A stretch of DNA of 64,000 nt from an uncultured Eubacteriales bacterium (GTDB lineage Bacteria > Bacillota > Clostridia > Lachnospirales > Lachnospiraceae), in the NCBI GenBank assembly GCA_951800645.1, contig CATOIK010000009.1:1-64000 (forward strand). The letters are read 5' to 3'. Below, piece after piece: positions 8,691 through 15,357 of the stretch. The position numbers were made by a program, and so were the translations under genes. The notes below the pieces were generated by a model. It worked only from the letters and a program-made list of their open reading frames with translations, did not search any database and had not been told where the DNA came from. Position 1 is the first letter of the stretch; each line of letters starts with the position of its first letter.

Positions 8691-8897
8691 GGCGGGCGGC
8701 TCCTTTCGTTTTATTTCCTGTTATATTCTGGTTTCTGTTTTATCATTGTAACACAAAAACCAGCAGGAAGAAAACCTTTTCCTGCTGCTGGTTGAAAGTC
8801 GGTTAAAAGTCCTGGCAAACTTCTGTCCAAAAACAAAATTTTGTGCTAAACTATTGGATAAAACATGGGAAAATACTCTGTCAGAAAGGCACGACAT

Positions 8898-9791
8898 ATG
8901 CAGATTGTTACGGATCAATTTCAGAAAGAATTAAAATCCCACGGCAGCGAATCCTTTCCGCTGCTGGTCAGCTATGAACAGCTGAACCGGTACGAATGCG
9001 GCTCCTTTGCATGGCACTGGCACCCGGAAATCGAGCTGACCCTGATTCAGAAAGGACAGATGCTTTACAAGGTAAACCAGATGACCTTCCACTTAAAGGA
9101 AGGGGACCTGCTGTTAGGAAACGCCAATGCACTCCACGCCGGTTTCCGGGAAGATGAAAGCGATGACCAAGACTGCCAGTATGTCTCCGTCACCTTCTCG
9201 CCCAAGCTGCTTTACGGCTTCTTCCAGAATGTGGTTTACAGCCGTTATGTGGAGCCGTTTATCAAAAACTTTGACATGCCTGCCATCTTTTTTGACGGCT
9301 CTGAAACTTGGCATACCCAGATCTGCAGCCAGGTTTGCTCCATCATCCAACTGGATAAGGAAAAGCCGGATTTTTACGAACTGGATATTATTATCTGCCT
9401 GCAGACCATGTGGAAAACCCTGCTTTTAAACCTGCCGCCTGCCCCGAAAAAGCCGCTGCGGGGCAGCGCTGAATATGACCGTATCCGGGACATCGTCACC
9501 TATATTGAACTGAACTATATGAAGAAGATCAGCCTAAAGGACATTGCAGACCACATCTGCCTGAATGAAAATGCCTGCAGTCATTTATTCCGCCGCTACA
9601 TGAATATTTCCCTGGTAAATTTCCTCCAGGAATACCGGATTGAGCGAAGTCTGGAATATCTCCACAAAGGAGAAACCATCAGTCAGATTTCGGAAAAAGT
9701 CGGGTTCTCCAATCCCTATTACTACTCCAGGGTGTTCACTAAAATTAAGGGAATAAGCCCCCAAAAATACAGGAATGCTTATGGGCGGTAA
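8898..9791 (+). CDS. AraC-family transcriptional regulator with N-terminal cupin
   Basis: A 297-residue regulator from the start at 8898, preceded by AGAAAGGC at a ten-base spacing; a start at 8865 is possible but lacks a ribosome-binding site. The N-terminal half is a cupin (CGSFAWHWHPEIELTLIQKG then GDLLLGNANALHAG), a typical sugar- or effector-sensing domain. The last 100 residues contain two helix-turn-helix units: ISLKDIADHICLNENACSHL and GETISQISEKVGFSNPYYYS. It is divergent from the ABC exporter pair, its most likely target. The effector is unknown. Confidence 0.88.
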   Translation: MQIVTDQFQKELKSHGSESFPLLVSYEQLNRYECGSFAWHWHPEIELTLIQKGQMLYKVNQMTFHLKEGDLLLGNANALHAGFREDESDDQDCQYVSVTFSPKLLYGFFQNVVYSRYVEPFIKNFDMPAIFFDGSETWHTQICSQVCSIIQLDKEKPDFYELDIIICLQTMWKTLLLNLPPAPKKPLRGSAEYDRIRDIVTYIELNYMKKISLKDIADHICLNENACSHLFRRYMNISLVNFLQEYRIERSLEYLHKGETISQISEKVGFSNPYYYSRVFTKIKGISPQKYRNAYGR

Positions 9792-9809
9792 GGCGTCTGC
9801 ACACTTACA

Positions 9810-11159
9810 CTATTTTTTCTTCCGCTCAGCCGGCTTTCTTCCCCGGGCCGTTACCTTTACATCCTCTTTTTTCAGGACATAACGGATGTTGTCCTGAATC
9901 CGGCGGGAGAAATGAGCGTACTGAATCAGCTCCTCCTCACTAAAACCGGCATACCTGGCCATCTCATAGTCATGCTGAGACTTTCCCAGATCCTCAAACA
10001 CCGGTTCTGTAGCAGGAAGCAAGGTCATTTCCACCTGATTTTCCACCCGAATAAACTCACGGGAATCCAGCCGTTTCAGGCACAGCATCAGCCGCCGTCT
10101 GGACATGTTGGTAATGTCTGCCAGCTCTTTTAAACTGTGAATGCAAGGCTCCTGCCGCAGATAAAGAAGCAGCTCCACCTCCTCCAGACTTAGTCCATAT
10201 TTAATGATTACCGGATCCAGATAATGCTCCAACAGTTTCCGGTTCCGATACACATCCATCAGGATACCATCCTCATCCAGGGCATCGTGACTGACGCTGC
10301 TGCGCTCGTCTCCCAGCCAGTGGGTTCCGGCAAACAAAGGCGGCGGCACCACACCGTCTCCTGCTGCATCCACCAGAAACCGGTAAACCGAAAGACGGTT
10401 TTTTTCATAGTCTTCCTCTGTCAGCACCGACTTATAAAAGTCGTGATAATAGGCAAACACCATGCTCTTCATCTTGATGATCCGGGTCAGACTAAGGCCC
10501 TGGCTCACCAGAGAGCCTTTGGTTTTCACATAGTAATAAACCGGCACCCGCAGCACATAAACCGTAGCCGCATGGCGCAGATACTCTAAGTTAAACATGA
10601 AGTCCTCGCACCAGCTAATGGACTTGTCCATTTTTAAATCGTACCGCTCAATCAGTTCTCTTTTAAAGAGCTTGTTCCACAACACTCCGTAATAGAAATC
10701 CGCCGGATTCTCCATCATAAAACCGGCAAATTCCTCTAATGTTAAAAGACCGTCCTTGTCAATGTCCCCCTTATGGGAAACCCGCGCTCCCACTACCCGG
10801 TAGAAGTCGGAAATAACCATATCGCAGCCGCTGTCCTCGGCCTCCCGCACCATCAGGCTGGTGGCGTCCGGGGTAATCCAATCATCACTGTCCAGAAACT
10901 GAATATAGCGGCCTCTCGCCCTGGAAAGTCCTAAGTTGCGAGAGTCAGACACGCCGGTATTTTCTTTATGAATCACCACCACCCGACGATCCTTTTTTGC
11001 ATACTCCTCACAGATTTCCCCGGAAGCGTCCTGGCTTCCGTCGTCAATCAGCAGCAGTTCAAAATCTGTATAGGCCTGGCTCAGCACACTCTCCACACAG
11101 CGCCTTAAAACCTCCTCTGCATTGTAAACCGGCACAATAATGCTTACCATTGGGTTCAT
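9810..11159 (-). CDS. Glycosyltransferase family 2 fused to a MarR-like winged-helix domain
   Basis: A 449-residue protein. Residues 1-215 are a GT-A family 2 transferase: VSIIVPVYNAEEVLRRC at the start, LLLIDDGSQD near 36-45, and a metal-binding acidic motif FLDSDDW at 88-94. After a connecting region, residues 320-430 read as a MarR-type winged helix: YGLSLEEVELLLYLRQEP, then a helix-turn-helix LKELADITNMSRRRLMLC (343-360), a wing at FIRVENQVEMTLL, and C-terminal helices. The tail is rich in Lys and Arg. I see no frameshift or internal ribosome-binding site that would split it. The sugar donor and acceptor are unknown, and whether the C-terminal part binds DNA is open. The next gene is convergent. 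Confidence 0.82.
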   Translation of the reverse strand: MNPMVSIIVPVYNAEEVLRRCVESVLSQAYTDFELLLIDDGSQDASGEICEEYAKKDRRVVVIHKENTGVSDSRNLGLSRARGRYIQFLDSDDWITPDATSLMVREAEDSGCDMVISDFYRVVGARVSHKGDIDKDGLLTLEEFAGFMMENPADFYYGVLWNKLFKRELIERYDLKMDKSISWCEDFMFNLEYLRHAATVYVLRVPVYYYVKTKGSLVSQGLSLTRIIKMKSMVFAYYHDFYKSVLTEEDYEKNRLSVYRFLVDAAGDGVVPPPLFAGTHWLGDERSSVSHDALDEDGILMDVYRNRKLLEHYLDPVIIKYGLSLEEVELLLYLRQEPCIHSLKELADITNMSRRRLMLCLKRLDSREFIRVENQVEMTLLPATEPVFEDLGKSQHDYEMARYAGFSEEELIQYAHFSRRIQDNIRYVLKKEDVKVTARGRKPAERKKK

Positions 11160-11273
11160 GAATGGGGTTCTCCTCTCTGTCTTTCATCCTTGTTAGTATA
11201 ACATGAAATAAGGGAAATTCCATGAATATTTCATAAAATCTGTATCCAGGATTCCCCTGTCTCTGCCAGCCGC

Positions 11274-11324
11274 AAAAAAGAAAGCTGCCGCTCCCCGATT
11301 TTTTCATCGCAAAGCCAACAGCTT
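11274..11324 (-). terminator. Terminator of the feo operon
   Basis: On the minus strand AAGCTG and CAGCTT arms enclose a long partly paired loop and are followed by TCTTTTTTG. It lies 28 bases past the stop of the small Cys-rich gene that ends the operon. Confidence 0.6.
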
Positions 11325-11351
11325 CCCAAAACATTTTACATGTTATGTTAT

Positions 11352-11510
11352 CTACTTTTCCGCCTGCCCGCAGCACCTCTGCTTTCCGCCGCAGCTTCCG
11401 CTGCAGGAACAGCCAATACAGGCCGCGCCTTTTTTCCTGGCCTTATAAAGGTATCGGCCGGCGGCGCCGACGATGGCGCACAAAATCAATGTTACAATCA
11501 AATTTTCCAT
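11352..11510 (-). CDS. FeoB-associated Cys-rich membrane protein
   Basis: A 52-residue protein too short for most gene callers. It begins MENLIVTLILCAIVGAAGRY, a single membrane helix, then a basic YKARKK stretch and a Cys-rich tail with CIGCSCSGSCGG and RCC, ending GQAEK. That layout (one helix, basic linker, Cys cluster) is that of the FeoB-associated Cys-rich family found after feoB. GGAAAGGAACAGTAAT precedes the ATG. It probably binds or hands on iron at the inner face of the FeoB channel, but its role is not established. Confidence 0.9.
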   Translation of the reverse strand: MENLIVTLILCAIVGAAGRYLYKARKKGAACIGCSCSGSCGGKQRCCGQAEK

Positions 11511-11568
11511 ATTACTGTTCCTTTCCTCACCAAAGATTCTCCTCGTCTGATTTATGATTCCTGATTCT

Positions 11569-13569
11569 TCACCCCTGGTTCAGTTGATAAGCTGCGTCAA
11601 AGCTGCGCCGGGTCCGGCGGCTCAGGCCAATTACTACAACTGCCATGGCTGCCACTGCAATCAGACCAGGTACAAAGCCAACGCCTACGGAACCAGTGGT
11701 AACCAGGGTTCCAATCTGGTACACCAGAAACGCCACCGTATAGCCGGTTCCCAACTGAAGGGCGATTCCGCCAAACAGCCACTTTTTGTCCTGCATCTCG
11801 GAATTCATAGCCCCCATAGCTGCAAAGCAGGGCGGAGTAAACAGGTTAAACATTAAGTAGGCCAGGGCTGCCGCCTTAGTAAGCCCCATCACCGCAGCCA
11901 CCTCTCCAGCGCCGCCTACTAAGGCCAGTTCCTCTGTGTCGATAAAATTCGTCAGACTGTAAACCACAGCCAGAGTTCCCACCACATTCTCCTTGGCAAT
12001 AAAGCCGGTGATAGCCGCTGCCGCCAGCCGCCATACTCCAAATCCCAGAGGGATTAAAAGCAGGGCAAAGGGAGATGCAACAGAAGCCAGGATTGAGGTG
12101 CTCTCCATGCCTTCCTTCACCACCTGCAGCTTCCAGTTAAAGCTCTGCATAATCTGAACTACCGCATTGCACACCAGAATGATGGTTCCCGCCTTCACAA
12201 TATAGGCTTTGCCCCTGGAGATCATGGAAGCAAAGGCCCGCCCTAAGCTGGGGATTTTGTACTCCGGCATTTCCATAATAAAAAAGGATTTCCGATACTT
12301 ATAGCCAGTGATTTTATTCACCAGCATCGCTCCCAAAAAGATAAGCAGGATGCCGGCAAAGTACATTAAGGGGCCAACCCAGGAAGCGTCTGCAAAGAAG
12401 GCTCCTGCAAACAGAGCGATGACCGGCAGCTTTGCGCCGCAGGGCATAAAGGGAGTCAGCATGGCTGTGGCTCTCCGCTCCCGCTCATTGCGGATAGTAC
12501 GGCAGGCCATAATGCCGGGGATGGCGCAGCCGGTTCCGATCACCATGGGGATGACAGATTTTCCGGAAAGGCCTACCCGCTTAAAGATGGGGTCCAGTAC
12601 TACCGTAGCTCTGGCCATATACCCGCAGTCCTCCAGCAGTGCAACAAGGAAATACATTACCATTACAAGCGGAAGAAAGCCTACCACAGCCCCTACGCCG
12701 CCAATGATTCCATCCACTAAAAGCGCCTGCAAAAATGGGCTTGCACCGCTGACTGCCTCTGCTGCCATAGCCTGAAACGCCTCAATCCCTCCTGCCAGCC
12801 AGTCTGCAATCCAGGTTCCCACAGTAGACTGGGAAATATAGAATACCAGAAACATCACTGCTGCGAAAATGGGAAGACCGGCCCGGCGGCTGGTCAGCAC
12901 GGCATCCAGAACATCCTGGCGATTCTTCTCTTTGGTAAACATCTTCCGCTTTTCCACCTGCTTAACAATATCATTGACAAAGGCGAACCGCTGACCGTCT
13001 GCCGCTTCCACCGCATCCTTGCTGTGAAAATCAATCTTTCCCTGAACATAGGGGGCTTTCTGTACACTTCCAGAAAGAGAAGCTGCCGCTTTTACCACTT
13101 CCTTTAATCCCTGATTTCCTGCCTGTGTGGATACGGTTTTGATAACCGGACAGCCCAGCTTCTCAGAAAGCAGCCCTGTATCTATCTCTGTCTTTTTCTT
13201 TTCCACCACATCGCTTTTATTCAAAGCCACCACCACAGGAATCCCCAGCTCCAGCAGTTGAGTGGTAAAAAACAGGCTGCGGCTTAAATTAGCTGCATCC
13301 ACAATGTTGATGATTACATCCGGATTCTCGTGACGAACATAGCTGCTGGTAATGCTCTCCTCTGAGGTAAAGGGAGACATGGAATAGGCCCCCGGCAGGT
13401 CTACTGCAATCAGTTCGTCTTCTCCATCCCAGTAAGTTTTCTTAATGGGACTTTCCTTCCGTTCCACCGTCACTCCTGCCCAGTTTCCTACCCGCTCACT
13501 GCGGCCAGTCAGAGCATTGTACATCGTGGTCTTACCGCTGTTTGGGTTTCCAGTCAATGCGATTCTCAT
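11569..13569 (-). CDS. feoB: Ferrous iron transport GTPase FeoB
   Basis: A 666-residue Fe(II) transporter. The start at 13569 follows an AGGAGGAGAACGAG site. An N-terminal G domain carries G1 GNPNSGKTT at 7-15, a G3 DLPGAYSM and G4 NKSD; the C-terminal membrane part has two Gate-type segments with the Cys-containing motif GTGCAIPGIMACRT. It lies downstream of feoA and upstream of a small Cys-rich gene. A GTTAG-N6-CTAAC palindrome sits 25 bases before the start, matching one over the feoA promoter, so iron control is likely. The feoA-feoB gap is unusually long because it contains repeats. Confidence 0.95.
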   Translation of the reverse strand: MRIALTGNPNSGKTTMYNALTGRSERVGNWAGVTVERKESPIKKTYWDGEDELIAVDLPGAYSMSPFTSEESITSSYVRHENPDVIINIVDAANLSRSLFFTTQLLELGIPVVVALNKSDVVEKKKTEIDTGLLSEKLGCPVIKTVSTQAGNQGLKEVVKAAASLSGSVQKAPYVQGKIDFHSKDAVEAADGQRFAFVNDIVKQVEKRKMFTKEKNRQDVLDAVLTSRRAGLPIFAAVMFLVFYISQSTVGTWIADWLAGGIEAFQAMAAEAVSGASPFLQALLVDGIIGGVGAVVGFLPLVMVMYFLVALLEDCGYMARATVVLDPIFKRVGLSGKSVIPMVIGTGCAIPGIMACRTIRNERERRATAMLTPFMPCGAKLPVIALFAGAFFADASWVGPLMYFAGILLIFLGAMLVNKITGYKYRKSFFIMEMPEYKIPSLGRAFASMISRGKAYIVKAGTIILVCNAVVQIMQSFNWKLQVVKEGMESTSILASVASPFALLLIPLGFGVWRLAAAAITGFIAKENVVGTLAVVYSLTNFIDTEELALVGGAGEVAAVMGLTKAAALAYLMFNLFTPPCFAAMGAMNSEMQDKKWLFGGIALQLGTGYTVAFLVYQIGTLVTTGSVGVGFVPGLIAVAAMAVVVIGLSRRTRRSFDAAYQLNQG

Positions 13570-13593
13570 TCTCGTTCTCCTCCTGTCATTTCC

Positions 13594-13609
13594 GTTAGTC
13601 AATGCTAAC
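13594..13609. promoter_or_regulatory. Candidate iron-regulator operator upstream of feoB
   Basis: GTTAG-TCAATG-CTAAC, a 16-base palindrome of the same form as the one at 14047-14062 over the feoA start region. Two copies in one iron-uptake operon make a shared repressor site plausible; DtxR-type repressors use TTAGG/CCTAA-like half-sites. No binding evidence exists. Confidence 0.55.
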
Positions 13610-13625
13610 CAGCTTTCCCAAAAGA

Positions 13626-13681
13626 GCTGCTGTAAAATACAGCAAAACATGCTTCTGCCGTCAGTTGTATTTTACAACAGC
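13626..13681. repeat. Large intergenic hairpin of the GCTGYYGYAAAATACA type, copy 1
   Basis: Arms GCTGCTGTAAAATACA (13626-13641) and TGTATTTTACAACAGC (13666-13681) pair at 15 of 16 positions. The arms and part of the loop (ATACAGCA, ATGCT) align with the hairpin at 59193-59245. It lies in the long feoA-feoB spacer. Confidence 0.7.
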
Positions 13682-13689
13682 CAGTTTGC

Positions 13690-13812
13690 CGCAGCGCGGA
13701 ATCATGTCGCTGACGCGACCCGCCGCAGGCGGATGCACACTTCGCGCCTGAGGAACATGTTTGCTGACGCAGACGCGCTCCGACGCGAGAGTCCGGCGAA
13801 CCGGACTCTTTA
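13690..13812 (-). repeat. Interspersed GC-rich palindromic repeat, copy C
   Basis: On the minus strand this matches window bases 1-95: the AGAGTCCGG/CCGGACTCT hairpin, GGAGCGCGTCTGCGTCAGCA, and GGCGCGAAGTG. It then continues with additional small palindromes (GTCGCTGACGCGAC) not seen in copy A. It separates feoA from feoB and begins eight bases from the feoA stop codon. Confidence 0.78.
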
Positions 13813-13819
13813 TTCTTCA

Positions 13820-14032
13820 TTATACAGAAATAGCCTGGGCTAAATCCCGGTCTATATTGTATCTTCCGTCTTTGATGGCCACCACGCAGCCGCCCCTCAA
13901 ATGAGAAACAACAGTAATCGGCTCCCCGCTGTAGCAGCCCAGAGAAAACAAAAAGCCATTCAATTCCTCGTCCTCCGTAACGATGTCCTTTACAATGTAC
14001 TCTTTTCCAGCTTCCGCATACAACAGATTCAT
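13820..14032 (-). CDS. feoA: FeoA-domain protein
   Basis: A 70-residue SH3-like protein of the FeoA family (MNLLYAEAGKEYIVKDI, then the Gly-rich turn LFSLGCYSGEPITVVSHL and a C-terminal DGRYNIDRDLAQAI). FeoA proteins bind the G domain of FeoB or support its activity. Preceded by CCGAAAGGAGCGCCT. It is the first gene of the feo operon, transcribed from the TTGACA promoter upstream. Confidence 0.92.
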   Translation of the reverse strand: MNLLYAEAGKEYIVKDIVTEDEELNGFLFSLGCYSGEPITVVSHLRGGCVVAIKDGRYNIDRDLAQAISV

Positions 14033-14046
14033 AGGCGCTCCTTTCG

Positions 14047-14062
14047 GTTAGTATTCTCTAAC
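14047..14062. promoter_or_regulatory. Candidate iron-regulator operator at the feoA promoter
   Basis: GTTAG-TATTCT-CTAAC palindrome just downstream of the feoA -10, spanning the expected transcription start. It is flanked by CTTTCG and CGAAAG. Repeated as GTTAG-TCAATG-CTAAC before feoB. Confidence 0.6.
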
Positions 14063-14069
14063 TATCGAA

Positions 14070-14098
14070 AGTTTACCATGTCGGGATTAATTTGTCAA
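14070..14098 (-). promoter_or_regulatory. Promoter of the feo operon
   Basis: Minus strand TTGACA, 17-base spacer, TAAACT; the palindrome that could act as operator overlaps the start point. Confidence 0.8.
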
Positions 14099-14140
14099 CG
14101 CATTTTCTATAGCTGAGATTTTTTCTCAATAAGCCGTTTC

Positions 14141-15316
14141 CTACCAGTAGGTCTTCCAGTCTCTGGACAGCCGTACCAGCCCTTCCAGATAATAGTAGTC
14201 TCCCCAGGTGTTGCACTCATCTACGCCCCGGTCGTTACAGGGATTGTTGACCGAATCCCTGGCATAAGTGCCGTGCAGCAGAAGGCCGTTAGATTCTTTT
14301 GCAGCTTTTACTGCACAATGCTCCCACAGAGCCAGCATCAGCCGCTTTGCCATATCGGTGTAATAAGCAGCCTTATCCTCCGGCAGATATTTCGCCATCT
14401 CCAGCATACCGCAAACGGCAATGGCTGCAGAAGAAGAATCTCTCGGCTCATCGCTGCCATCGTCAAAATCAAAATCCCAGTAGGGAATCAGATCCTTTGG
14501 CAAATGATCCAGGAAATAAGCAGTCACCTTCTCAAACACTTCTATGTACTCCGGATTCTTTAAGTACCGGTAGGCCATGGCAGAGCCGTAGATGCCCCAG
14601 GCCTGGCCTCTGGCCCAGGCAGAGCCGTCCCTGTTGCCCTGATGGGTCACGCCCCGCAGGGGAACGCCGGTTTCCGGGTCAAAGAAATAGGTGTGGTAGG
14701 TGGAACAGTCGGGACGGATAATATTCTGCATAGCCGTAGTAATGTGAGCCAACGCCTTCTCCCGATACGCTTCCTTTCCGGTCACCTCCGACGCCCAGAA
14801 CAATAGCGGCATATTCAACAGACAGTCGATGATCAGCCGATAGTTGTCATGTGCTCCCAGCGTTCCCCAGGCCTGGAAAAACTGGCCTTTCTCGTGAAAA
14901 CGGCCCATCAGGTTATCGGCTGCCTTTAAGGCTGCCTCTTTTGCCGTCTGGCTGCCGGTAAGCTGATAAGCTGCTACACAGGAGGGAGAATACAAAAAGC
15001 CCATGTCGTGATGGTCCACATCCACCCGATTCACGATCCGGTCCATAAAGCTGTCTACCTGAATCTCTCCCGCCTTTTTCAGCGCCTCATCGCCGGTTTC
15101 CTCATAAGCCAGCCAGATTTCACCGGTCCAAAAGCCAGTAGTCCACTCTACATTTTCCGTCTGCGGGTAAAACTGATTCCGACTGTTGGAATCCGGAAAC
15201 TTACAGGTAAAATCTTTCAGATTTTCTTTTACCAAAGAAACCGCCAGGGCCTTGGCTTCTGCCACCTGCTCCTCTGATATGGTCTTATAGGTCAGTAAAT
15301 GCTCCTTTGTCTGCAT
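14141..15316 (-). CDS. Unsaturated glucuronyl hydrolase (GH88)
   Basis: A 391-residue (alpha/alpha)6-barrel hydrolase of family GH88, which removes the 4,5-unsaturated uronic acid left at the end of oligosaccharides by polysaccharide lyases. The typical motifs are present: ENVEWTTGFWTGEIWLAYEE near 53-72 and VDHHDMGFLYSPSC near 98-111, the latter containing the expected catalytic Asp. No signal peptide, so it acts in the cytoplasm. It follows the heparinase-type lyase gene and the sugar ABC importer in the same direction, so it probably processes imported oligosaccharides after lyase cutting. Confidence 0.9.
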   Translation of the reverse strand: MQTKEHLLTYKTISEEQVAEAKALAVSLVKENLKDFTCKFPDSNSRNQFYPQTENVEWTTGFWTGEIWLAYEETGDEALKKAGEIQVDSFMDRIVNRVDVDHHDMGFLYSPSCVAAYQLTGSQTAKEAALKAADNLMGRFHEKGQFFQAWGTLGAHDNYRLIIDCLLNMPLLFWASEVTGKEAYREKALAHITTAMQNIIRPDCSTYHTYFFDPETGVPLRGVTHQGNRDGSAWARGQAWGIYGSAMAYRYLKNPEYIEVFEKVTAYFLDHLPKDLIPYWDFDFDDGSDEPRDSSSAAIAVCGMLEMAKYLPEDKAAYYTDMAKRLMLALWEHCAVKAAKESNGLLLHGTYARDSVNNPCNDRGVDECNTWGDYYYLEGLVRLSRDWKTYW

Positions 15317-15357
15317 CTTTGCTCCTCCTTTATCACTCTGTCACACCGTCCTCACTT

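Noticed and set aside
13690-13812. Repeat copy C as the feoA terminator
   Set aside because: The hairpin has its T-rich tail on the plus strand, while feoA is on the minus strand; on the minus strand a GC-rich stretch follows instead of T residues.
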